Below, one piece after another: positions 53,135 to 62,542 of a DNA stretch of 64,000 nucleotides. Source of the DNA: Nitzschia sp. pyKryTriq1 (lineage: Eukaryota > Bacillariophyta > Bacillariophyceae > Bacillariales > Bacillariaceae); the NCBI GenBank assembly GCA_956465555.1, contig OY101119.1, positions 1,116,001 through 1,180,000 on the forward strand, in the 5' to 3' direction. Within the stretch, counting starts at the first letter, position 1. Every line of letters starts with the position of its first letter. The notes beneath the pieces are model-generated. The model saw only the letters and a program-made list of their open reading frames with translations. It was not told the DNA's origin and searched no databases. Both the position numbers and the translations under genes were made by a program.

Positions 53135-54022
53135 CTACATCATACTATCTCCCGCCCAAGCTGTGAGTGCAATGAACGTTTCATCAAATATGTGAGCTTT
53201 TCCATTTCGGAACAAGAACAGAGACAATGAAACCGCATGATCTGACTTACGTGATACGCGATCAGATTCAAAAAACGCTTGGAGATTGGGTCGAGATTTC
53301 ATCCATAGGTAGTATTCTTTTAATGCTGGGACATCTTGCTTATCCCACGCCATTTCATACTTTTCGTTGTTGAACTGAGCAATTGTAGCATCCAAGATGT
53401 GGAAAAGAGTAAAGTCAGCGTAGGTGACGGATGACCCACCAGCCACAGGAGCGCTCGCCCCGTGCTTCTTGACGACTTTTTCAAAGTGAGCGAGCCATAT
53501 AGGCATATTTTCCTTGGTCCACGCCAACGAAGATTTGTCACCCTCTTCTTTTTGCTCGTGATACGACATGTTGTCTTTCACCGGATGAAAGCTGCTTCTA
53601 CCCCGAGCAAGACAATCCATCGCGTTTAGGGTGATGGCATTTGCCAACGCTTTTTCTCGAACCGATGACGGGGCGTATCCCAGGATATCCGCAACGTAGA
53701 TCATACAAGCTGCGCCCTGGTTGATAATGACCTCCTCGCCTCCCTCTGGGCGATGCCAGATCGCAGGCGGGAAGAACACTGGATACGGGATAGGGGCAGA
53801 GTTCTCATCTTTCGCCACTGCATCGACGCTACCACGGAAACAATCCATCATGCCTGTCGGTCCGTAGAGATCTTCACCACTATACTTGTATTCAACTTGC
53901 TTGTCTTCGAACATCAAACGGATCAGTTCTCCTCGGCCCTTGAACTTTCCACCCCCGTTGGAAGCGAAGTGGTACAGCACAGTCCACTCCGATGTTTTTG
54001 TTTCTGCACTTTCAGCAGCCAT
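53135..54022 (-). CDS. Glutathione S-transferase-like protein
   Basis: Exons 53251-54022 and 53135-53160 with a 90-nt intron; 265 aa. The N-terminal thioredoxin fold (residues 13-115) has VLYHFASNGGGKFKGRGELI, then PVFFPPAIW and EEVIINQGAACMIYVAD, where the usual ES motif is replaced by NQ. The C-terminal helical domain follows (about 125-260), with SVTYADFTLFHILDA as the family's N-capping-box block. It resembles sigma/soluble GSTs. The intron is 3n long and free of stops, so an unspliced form would be 295 aa with a different loop before the same AGDSMM end; the spliced end SDRVSPWAGDSMM looks more natural. Confidence 0.85.
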   Translation of the reverse strand: MAAESAETKTSEWTVLYHFASNGGGKFKGRGELIRLMFEDKQVEYKYSGEDLYGPTGMMDCFRGSVDAVAKDENSAPIPYPVFFPPAIWHRPEGGEEVIINQGAACMIYVADILGYAPSSVREKALANAITLNAMDCLARGRSSFHPVKDNMSYHEQKEEGDKSSLAWTKENMPIWLAHFEKVVKKHGASAPVAGGSSVTYADFTLFHILDATIAQFNNEKYEMAWDKQDVPALKEYYLWMKSRPNLQAFFESDRVSRKSDHAVSLSLFLFRNGKAHIFDETFIALTAWAGDSMM

Positions 54023-54694
54023 GGTTCTCTTCGTCTTTCACCGCAAGTACAGTAGGAGAAGAATGCAAGGACGATGGTGAATAATGATTCTTCTTCCGTT
54101 GACGACTTACAGTAGCTTTGATATCAGTATCAGGTACAAGTCGCTCAGCTCTGAGTAGTATCTTTGATCTAGCGAGAGTATCTGGCTCCTTGGACCTTGG
54201 ATTTGCGATCCCTTGTCTTGGATTGTTGCGATCCCTTCTCAATTCTTCGTAGAAAATGATGATGTCAACAAAGATCATGAGAAAAAAGATACCGGTACTG
54301 CAGGCAGGAACGATCCGCTTTCGTCATGCGTCATTCGGATGAGTCGTCGTCGTCGTCCCTCGTCGGCTCGCGGGCGCGGCGGGCCGTTGATGCACTGCTG
54401 GGGCTCCGAATACACGTACCACTGCCTGTACGTGTACCTTCGGCGTCTGTTCCTCTCGAGCCCCTGGCACCAACCCTACCGGTATTACCGTACCAGTACA
54501 GTACCAGGTACTGTACCGGTACATTTCCCAGTACCGGTACCGGTAGGTAGGGATCAGTGGACCAAAAACGATGAAAAGAAGTCCTCGGAAACTCAAACTT
54601 GCAACATAAATCATCATAATTCATCATCTTCACCGTGCCTTCTTTGTCACCATTGGATTGCAAACCATTTGGTAAATTTGAAAAAAATATCACC
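54023..54694. other. Divergent intergenic region with a GTAC island
   Basis: 672 bp between divergent starts of the GST-like and PRPF31 genes. Contains GTAC island 10. No gene supported. Confidence 0.55.
54478..54547. repeat. GTAC-palindrome island 10
   Basis: About 70 bp: ACCGGTATTACCGTACCAG, then GTACAGTACCAGGTACTGTA and CAGTACCGGTACCGGTAG. It ends about 150 bp before the PRPF31 ATG. Confidence 0.8.
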
Positions 54695-56604
54695 ATGGAA
54701 GCGACCACGACACTTGCGGATACTTTGCTGGACGACCTCGACGACTTGATGGACTCGGACGAGGAAGAGGAACATCAGCCATCACCCCAAGCGGATGCTC
54801 CTCCCAGCAGTAGCGGTAGTGCACCAGGAAGGCTTCTGACTGCTGAATCGCAACCCGGAGAAGAAGAAGACTTGAAACGCCCAGCTGCAGTGTCATCCTT
54901 GATCTCGCGAGCCTTCTTGGAAAACCGCAGCTTGCAGAAACATCTCGGTCGCGTTCGGAAACGAGTCCAGGAAAAGGCGAGCAACACCACCACCCACGAA
55001 ACGAAGGAGCAGCACGAAGAAGACCATCAGCTCGTAGTCCAGTGCAACAGACATTTAGCCACTCTCTCTGAAGAACTGGCAAGCGCTCATGGGGCTCTAG
55101 CCAAAGCGTACAAACCCAAATTCCCCGAACTGGAAGAACTCTTACCGAACTATGTGCAATACAAAAACGCAGTTCGCATTATCGGAAACGAAATGGATCT
55201 GACCAAGGTCAATGATGAATTGAACGAGATTCTGAATTCTAATCAAATCATTACTATTTCCGTATCCGGAAGTACGACTTCTGGACGGCCCCTCACAGAC
55301 GCTGAACTGGCACAAGTGGACGATGCCGCCAACTACACGGACGAGCTTTTACAGGTCCATGCCGAACTGGTTCAATTTGTGGAACAGAGCATGGAGGCTC
55401 TCGCGCCTAGTATTTGCGCTTTAATTGGACCCTCCACGGCAGCCAAGCTACTGGGGCTGGCAGGAGGCCTGGCAGAGCTTACCAAAATTCCGGCGTGCAA
55501 TTTGCAAGTCATGGGGCAAGTGAAGCAGAATAGTGCCTCTCGGGCTGGTCTGTCAGCTGCAAACACAAAGCAACACGTCGGACTTCTAGCCGAGTGTGAC
55601 TTGGTCCAATCCGTACCGAAACAGCTACAGAAGAAATCGCTCAAAGTAGTAGCCGCGAAGCTGGCGTTGGCGGCTCGCTATGACTTTGTCAATGTTGATA
55701 CGGGACGACCACGTAGTGCAGTCGTCGGGCGCCAATTCCGGCACGATCTGGAAGAGAAATTTGAGAAACTTCAAGAACCTGACAAGGCACCTGTCTTGAA
55801 AGCCCTACCAAAGTAAGTTGTTGAACTCGTCCTCCCATGTTGCTGCAAGAAACATCGTCGAACACGTTGTCTCAACAGTTTTTCCTTCAGCGAAAGAAGT
55901 CTTCACAACTTTGCTTTTACTCATCTACAAGCAACTACGTCCTTGGCAATCGCTTTGTCACTGGTCGTTTTGTTGTCTGATAGAGTAGCAATGTTGTTTT
56001 TACATTCAATCGCCGTTGGAAGAGCTGCCCCTTCCCGTGACAATTTCCGTTCCGTCCGTATTACTTTGAAACGGATCCTGGTTTTGTTGTTGCTACTACT
56101 TTGTTTCCTTTTTGTTTGTTAAGCTTGCATTTCATCTCACACATCTCTTTGTTTTCTCTCTTGAATAGGCCGGACCTGACCGTCAAGAAGCGCCGCGGGG
56201 GTAAACGAATGCGTCGCTATAAGGAGCGATTTGAAGAGACCGCCATGATGAAGAAAGCCAATACACGAGCATTCTCCAGTGCGCAGGGTGAGTATGGCGA
56301 TGATGCCATGGGCATCACCATGGGTCTGCTGGATTCTGCCGACAGTGGTGGTAATATTCGTAGAACGACAGAGAAACAGAAAATGCGACAGGCCAACACC
56401 AAGGCATCCCGAAAGCGGGATTCGCTATTGGCGCAACGAGCCCAGAACAAGGACGGACTGGCCAGTAGTGTTGTCTTCTCGCAAAGCACAAGTATGGAGC
56501 TTGTCAATCCAGATGCCAACAAGGACAGAGTCCGAGAGGCAAATCGTAAGTGGTTCAAGGACAATGCCGGCTTTCAGTCGGCACTACCGCGCAAGGACCT
56601 GTAG
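54695..56604 (+). CDS. PRPF31: Pre-mRNA splicing factor PRP31
   Basis: Exons 54695-55812 and 56169-56604; 517 aa. The intron (356 nt) is the longest in the window. The start is ATG 54695 in a strong CACCATGG context; upstream in-frame codons are GTG. The acidic N-terminus (LLDDLDDLMDSDEEEE) leads into the NOSIC/Nop domain: FPELEELLPNYVQYKNAVRI, ASMEALAPSICALIG-like block, LAGGLAELTKIPACNLQVMG, then TKQHVGLLAECDLVQSVP and VAAKLALAARYD. The C-terminal Prp31 region has PDLTVKKRRGGKRMRRYKER. It binds the U4 snRNA-15.5K complex and bridges U4/U6 to U5 in the tri-snRNP. Both halves are required for a full-length family member, supporting the splice. Confidence 0.95.
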
Positions 56605-56672
56605 TTCAATGAATCTGTAGCAATAATTATAGTTCAATTGAAATTGGAAGAAAGAAAAGGACAATGCTCCAT

Positions 56673-59070
56673 CTATTTCATCCTACCGCCTTCAAGCAAA
56701 TGCTTGTTAGCTTGCTTCCGTAACTTGCGCATTTTGTACTCAGCTGCTGCCTTGGTGAAGGTAAATTGTCCTTCAATGGTGAGAGGGAGCACTTTACGAC
56801 CCCCTTTGCTGTTGGCTGAGAATCCCTGGACGTTTCGAGTCCAGGATTCTGGCACTACTTTCATGTTCTCTACTTCTTGACTGGGGGCTACCACCAATTT
56901 TGCGTACAAGTAGGTCGACGACGCCGCCTTGAAGTTTTCAAGCACAACGTGATCCACGTAACCTCCATCACAGGCTCGGATAAAAATGCTTTCCAAAATG
57001 CGCTGTCGATCTTGACCATCATGTACTAGTGTGTCGCAAGCTTCCAACAGGGCTGCGTATGTAGTGGAATCGGGCACTAAATCCAACGCGCGCATCACTT
57101 CCGGCGTTCGGAGGGCGGTAAACATAATTTCCATGTTTTGAGCTTCATCCTTGGAACCGCTACCTCCACGAGCACAGACGGAAATGAAAGCACTCATGAC
57201 CTCCACCATCGATGTTTCTGATGACACCGTTCGGAGCTGGTGGGCGCGAGACTGAAATCGATTGATGAGTGCTTGAGCCTCTTGTACCTTGCTGTGCGAT
57301 TTGCTATTTCGCAAAACCACGAGGGCGTGCTTATAGCTGTCGGCATTGGGAGCTAGTCCGACTGGATCATCAAAGCGATTTGATTCTCCCTCTGAATTTC
57401 CTTGTTCTTCCGCAACAGCCCGATCAGCTACTTTCTCCAAGGCATTTAGTATGGTTTCGGCTCGTTGGGTCGCTTTTGCCGCTTTCGACATCGTCAACGC
57501 CTCCAATACATGATTATAGTGTTCTGTCGTTGGTCTTACTGTGACAGTGGTCGTTCGATGAAAGGCGTCAATCATTTCTTGCAACAAATCGTCGATCCGT
57601 TGGACCGCCCTTTCCCGGTCTTCGCACTCTCGACCCATCGCAACGTGTTTCCAGGTCAAGATGGCGGCACCATAACATTCGGTATTGGGAATAATCATGC
57701 GCTCCTTTTTCATTTCCGACAATGTTTGGTCCAATAGCTCTCCCACTTCTGGCACGTTCACACGCCGTGACATTGTTTCAAGGGCGAATCGATAGCACTC
57801 TAAATCTGGCCGTGTCGTGATGAATCCTTTTCGATAGGCAGTGTCCACAAGCTGAAGGACTGTGCGAACTTTAGAAGGCGCATTCTTGTCCCTGGAAACA
57901 GAAAAGGTGTCAGGACTCTGTGGTTCATGTATTGAGAAAAATCACCTCATATGAGATTGCTTACTCTGCAGTCGTCCATGCTTGAAACAAAATCTTGTAG
58001 TCTACCAACTTTGGTTCCATGTCCAGATGTCCGATTTCAAGAAGGCGCATCATTCGCATAAAGTGTCCAGTGGCAGTAAAAGCACTCCGCTTTTCTTTGC
58101 TCCAGCCCCATGCCCGTATCATATACCGAAACGTTTCTCCATTCGGTGGTGGTAGACCAGGCTCATCCTTTGTTCCCTGAAGAAACTTTTGAAACACTTG
58201 CTCGGCCATCGTTCCTCTCAAATGTTCCCCACTGTACGCCCAGGCCTTGAGTACCTGATTGACCAATTCTGTCGAGGGATTGTTTCCAGTGACTGTTAAA
58301 TAGGAACTCAATATATGTAGGGCTCGTTGTGGAATTCCGGACCAATCTCCCGACTTGGAGGTCAATCCTGCCACTCGAGTGGCTTCGCAAGCATTCGCCC
58401 ACGATTTGAGAATCGCCAACACATGATGCGAGGAAACCTTGCTACCTGTATTTTTGGCATTGGATTGTACTTGTAACTGCGGCTCGATTAGCTCCGACGC
58501 TGACTCGGCCGCTTGACAAATTTCCTCCAGCCGATCGCGTAAGACACTCAAACTGTCGCCCTGCCTCACACATTCCTCTAGCATGTCAATCTGTTTCTTT
58601 TGATATTCGAACCACGCATCCACCACCGACGAACGTATGATGACAAGCTCTTCCTCCGAGGGCTGTGTGGAACTACCACCACCACCAATGCTGCTTCTAG
58701 CTTCCTGACTGACCTGAACTAACCTGTTCAGTACCCATTGAGCTTGCGCAGGATTCGCTTGTCGAGCATATTTAAGAGCAAGCTGCTCCATATCGCGATG
58801 TGAAAGTTTTGAGAGGTCGGGCTCCCCCTCCTCCTCTTCTCCTCCTCCTCCAGAAGTGGTGCCAGTGGAAAGCACACAGTTCTGAAACGGAGTCGATATT
58901 CTCTGCCGCCGATTGGTATTCCAAAAAGACGACGATCCTGTACGTTGAGAAAGGTGCTGTAACGGACGAATAGTCCCTGCTCTCCGCGTATCAGTAGACG
59001 ATGACAGTGCCCGTCGCGCAACACTCAAGGCGGTACGTGTAGGCTGAGACTTTCCTACCAATCGATGCAT
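56673..59070 (-). CDS. Pentatricopeptide-repeat-like organelle protein
   Basis: Exons 57965-59070 and 56673-57891 with a 73-nt intron (shortest here); 774 aa. The start is ATG 59070. The N-terminus is basic and Ser/Thr-rich without acids (MHRLVGKSQPTRTALSVARR), a mitochondrial-type presequence, though a plastid one is not excluded. From about residue 60 it is a string of helical hairpins of the PPR kind: NPSTELVNQVLKAWAYSG, NGETFRYMIRAWGWSKEKRS, NTECYGAAILTWKHVA, NADSYKHALVVLRNSK, DSTTYAALLEACDTLV. PPR proteins bind organelle RNA in a sequence-specific way; the target is unknown. Its stop is 68 bp from the PRPF31 stop. Confidence 0.85.
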
Positions 59071-59488
59071 GCTGGATGGAAAAGAAAGAAAAGGGTTGCC
59101 CAATAAGAACTGCTATTATATCCAACAAATATTGCAACAACACAAACTTTGAAATGGAAAATGGAAAAATACACGTCGTACTTCGTATACTGTATACTGT
59201 GCACCATTGTCGTTTCGTCTTTCGTCGTCGTGCAATTTTTGTTGCTCGCGTGAAAAAATCCTGGCGATGATTGTTTAGTCCATTGAATCAATCAAACAGG
59301 ATATGAGCCTTAGAATTGGACCACCGCCACCCGCTTGTTGAAAATCCAAAATCTGCCACCACCCCGCCTTTTCGAACAAGAACATATCTCCAGCGAGAAG
59401 TGATGATCGATGATTGCATACTTCTACGTTTCGTTTTGTTCAAACTAAGGCGTAAATACAGAAGTAACATCAATCATCATATTTCAAC
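59071..59488. other. Divergent promoter region
   Basis: 418 bp between the divergent starts of the PPR-like and WDR12-like genes. Both promoters must lie here; no defined motif or repeat seen. Confidence 0.45.
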
Positions 59489-60958
59489 ATGTCATCGGAT
59501 TCAGATTCAGACGAAAGCGACCCAGGAGTGCAAGTGCGTGTGTCACTTAAGTTGGCCGCGTCAGTCCAAGATCGGTCCTTGGAAGTGCCGACAGAGCCGA
59601 TTGCAGTGCCTACTGACATTGGACGTAAAGGACTATCAGCCGTCTTGAATCACTTATTGGGTAGATCTATCACCAAGGACAAAACAGCAAAGGATGATTC
59701 CGACGATTCCGACGACGACGACGCCGAAGATGATGGAAAGTTGCCATCGATCCCGTTTGAATTTATTGTGGCTGGGACAAAAAACCGGCTGCTACGAAAG
59801 GGTGTAGAAAAGGAGGCACGGCAACACGGAATTAGCTTGGAAGAGGCCGTTTCGATTACCTATTTCCCAGCAACTACGGCTCCCGACCTAACGGATGAAG
59901 AGGAGCAACTTCCCGATTGGGTGTCGTGTATGTCGTATGAACCATCTATTTTATGTTCTGGTTGTTATGACGGAACGATTCACCTGTATGCCCAATCGGG
60001 AGAATCCTTGAGTAAGCTCGACAGTGCCAATGTTGCTACAGGTCCGATCAAGGCCTTGGGAACGACGCAAGGAGAGAATTCTCAGTCGCTCTGGATTGCT
60101 GCAGCTTCGTTGGATCACTCCTTATCGCTCCACACCTACTCGACAGAAAATGGGCTGGAAGCATTTGGACAGTGCGTTCAAGAAGAGACATCATTTGCCA
60201 TCTCGTCCTTGGATTTCAACAAGTCATCGTCCACTTCTTCCAGCTTAGTGTTAGCCAGTGGAGACGGAAACGGCTGTGTCCGTATCTGGGATATCAATGC
60301 GTCAAATGATGGAACTGATTCTGGTTCCTCGGCCACCAAAAAGAAGCAAAAGACTTCGTCATCGGGCAAGAAAGTGCTCCAGAAGGAAATCAAGCCACGG
60401 GTGACGATGGAATCTGCGCACTCACAACTTATCAGTGGTGTATCCTGGGGTAATCATTCGACCGACAACCTGTCGCATCTCATCACTGGAAGCTGGGACC
60501 ACTCGATTAAGCTGTGGGACGTGGAGAAGCAAGATTGCCTGTTGACACTGAATGGATCTCGAGTGGTGTCTTGTCTGGATACTTCCTACCATACAGAGGG
60601 CGTCGTTGCTACGGGCCATCCCGATTGTACCATTCGTTTGTGGGATGTTCGAGTTCAAACGACCAATCAGTCAGCCGTTGTTTCGGACACGACCTTTCGA
60701 CCTTCCCACAAGGCATGGGTGTCGGATGTGCAATGGAGCCCTTCCAATCCCTACCAGCTAGCATCTACAAGCCACGATGGGACAGTCAAACTTTGGGACA
60801 TTCGCTCTAGTAATCCATTGTACACGGTACGTGTATTTCCCAAAGAGGAAAAGGGCATGTGCCTCGTCTGGGCACCTACTAGCACTGATGACGGCACCAC
60901 GAAGCAGCATCTATTCGCCGGTGGCACTGACCGTATCATCAAGCACATGAAACTATAG
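59489..60958 (+). CDS. WDR12: WD-repeat ribosome assembly factor WDR12/YTM1
   Basis: 489 aa, single exon, true ATG. The N-terminus has a ubiquitin-like NLE domain: VQVRVSLKLAA, VPTDIGRKGLSAVLNHLLG, FEFIVAGTKNRLLRKGVEK and a typical EAVSITYFPATTAP. Seven-bladed WD40 repeats follow, with GDGNGCVRIWDIN, GSWDHSIKLWDVE, HPDCTIRLWDVR and SHDGTVKLWDIR visible. In yeast and animals it forms the PeBoW complex with BOP1 and PES1, which is removed from pre-60S particles by the AAA protein Rea1 acting on the NLE domain. Low-complexity inserts (Asp run at about residue 75, Ser/Lys at 280) are diatom-like additions. Confidence 0.95.
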   Translation: MSSDSDSDESDPGVQVRVSLKLAASVQDRSLEVPTEPIAVPTDIGRKGLSAVLNHLLGRSITKDKTAKDDSDDSDDDDAEDDGKLPSIPFEFIVAGTKNRLLRKGVEKEARQHGISLEEAVSITYFPATTAPDLTDEEEQLPDWVSCMSYEPSILCSGCYDGTIHLYAQSGESLSKLDSANVATGPIKALGTTQGENSQSLWIAAASLDHSLSLHTYSTENGLEAFGQCVQEETSFAISSLDFNKSSSTSSSLVLASGDGNGCVRIWDINASNDGTDSGSSATKKKQKTSSSGKKVLQKEIKPRVTMESAHSQLISGVSWGNHSTDNLSHLITGSWDHSIKLWDVEKQDCLLTLNGSRVVSCLDTSYHTEGVVATGHPDCTIRLWDVRVQTTNQSAVVSDTTFRPSHKAWVSDVQWSPSNPYQLASTSHDGTVKLWDIRSSNPLYTVRVFPKEEKGMCLVWAPTSTDDGTTKQHLFAGGTDRIIKHMKL

Positions 60959-61297
60959 GATCGAACAGCTTTGTGTACAGTAGGGCTTGTCTCTCGACTA
61001 GCTATTCGTTCAGTACCTCGTACTCGTAGAGTGAGAAGAGATGATGAGACGCTTGTAAAATAGAAATAGGTCAAAAAATAGTGACGTCATCGAGTCATGA
61101 ATTGGATGAACTCGGGAATGAAAAGGCGAAACATCTGCGCTCTCGATCGCATAACAATGACGACGCAAGACGCAAGACGCAAGACGCAAGACGCAAGCTT
61201 TTGCAGTGTTTGAAGCAGCCCACCGCACCACACACCACACTCATATTTACTGGAATGATCCACCATTCTCGTCAATATCATCTTTCGATCAGTTACT
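60959..61297. other. Intergenic region with a heptamer repeat
   Basis: 339 bp upstream of the SNARE-like gene. It contains five tandem ACGCAAG units (61163-61197). No gene supported. Confidence 0.6.
61163..61197. repeat. Heptamer tandem repeat (ACGCAAG)5
   Basis: Five perfect tandem copies of ACGCAAG about 100 bp before the ATG of the SNARE-like gene, probably in its promoter or 5' UTR. Confidence 0.9.
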
Positions 61298-61870
61298 ATG
61301 GCGTCAGGATATTCCCCTTTCGATGTCTACCACGACGAATTTCGAAGCCTCATTCGAGAGATCGAAGAGTGTTTGCACGAGTCTTCTTCTTCTCAAGGAG
61401 GCCAGTCATCGTCGCCCAGGGATCTAGGACGTCTATTGCGACAGTGCGAAGAGCTATTGTTACAAATGAAGGTCGAATCACGAGGTGCTCCCGGATCCTC
61501 TCTGAAACGAGAATTAATGGATATCTATCAAGCGTGTCAAATGCAGTTGGCGAGCTACCAAACGCTGCACTCCAAGCGCGATGAACTATTTGCTGCTGCT
61601 GCTGCTGCTCCGGGCAGTCATAGTATGGACAGTCGAAATCCCAAAAATCGATTGTTGGCGACAAGAATACATGTCGAGTCTCAGAATTTGGTACTAGAAG
61701 GTGCCTTGCGATCCATTCGCGAAACGGAAGAATTAGCGGGAGAAATTGGTCAAGAGTTGGGTCGGAACCGAGAGACTCTGCAACGAGCTCACGGAAATGT
61801 AGGAAAACTTTCTGGAATGATGGACCAAGCGAATGGACATTTGAAAGGGATGATGCGTAAATGGTTTTGA
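61298..61870 (+). CDS. Vti1-like v-SNARE without a visible anchor
   Basis: 190 aa, single exon, true ATG. The N-terminal 95 residues form a three-helix-like domain (YHDEFRSLIREIEECLHE, RDLGRLLRQCEELLLQMKVE, LKRELMDIYQACQMQLASYQ). The C-terminal region has a Qb SNARE-like heptad block: LRSIRETEELAGEIGQELGR, then NRETLQRAHGNVGKL and ANGHLKGMMRKWF, similar to Vti1. SNAREs of this type serve Golgi-to-endosome or vacuole fusion. The reading frame stops exactly where Vti1 would enter its membrane helix. A possible splice donor (GTAAAT inside the last codons) exists, but I found no downstream exon with a convincing helix. Confidence 0.75.
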   Translation: MASGYSPFDVYHDEFRSLIREIEECLHESSSSQGGQSSSPRDLGRLLRQCEELLLQMKVESRGAPGSSLKRELMDIYQACQMQLASYQTLHSKRDELFAAAAAAPGSHSMDSRNPKNRLLATRIHVESQNLVLEGALRSIRETEELAGEIGQELGRNRETLQRAHGNVGKLSGMMDQANGHLKGMMRKWF

Positions 61871-62542
61871 GCTCAGCTGAGCATAGCTGAATGGAATGGA
61901 CGCATTGCAGGAATATAGTACGAGAAAAAGCACCAAGTTCCGTACATATTATCACAATACGTACATCGCATGTCGACCTGCCACGACAAGAGTGATGGGC
62001 CTTCCGGGGAAATTTACACTGCAATTGTACAAGACGGCAGCATTCAAATTTTGCTGGTGGAACGAGTGGAGCAAACTAGTTTCCCAGACGGATCGCAAAC
62101 GGATGGTCGGTCAGTATTCCTCATTCCTCATACACTCTGGTACTGTTGTATATTATATTTCGATAGCAAACGAAGAATCATCATCGATAATACTTGGTAC
62201 TGTATCTGTCTTTCCTCTCTACCGGCAATACATTATAATAGTACAGTAGAGACAGTACGTGTACTGTCTGTAGATTCTACCTGTACTGTAGTGTGGCGTC
62301 TACTATGGTGTTTTCCATCGTTCTCAAGATAGAGACAAGACAATGCGATCCGATGAATCGGATACGAGACTCAACGAGTCTTGAATGGAATTCCCGCCGA
62401 TGATGATGATGCGTCGAGCGTTCACAATGACAATAGTAGAAAGCAGCACACATCCTATTCATATAAAATTCATACAACCAACTTTTCCCACCCTGCTGAC
62501 TGACTGTTTACTACATTGATTAGTCTAGTCTACCCATATACC
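61871..62542. other. Intergenic, nothing recognised
   Basis: 672 bp between the SNARE-like stop and the next ATG on the same strand. A few GTAC words at 62236-62292 but no dense island. A missing terminal exon of the SNARE-like gene could lie here; none was found. Confidence 0.45.

Noticed and set aside
61851-62060. Possible second exon restoring an anchor to the SNARE-like protein
   Set aside because: Acceptors at 61910 and 62039 give either an immediate stop or a Trp/Lys-rich, not hydrophobic, tail.
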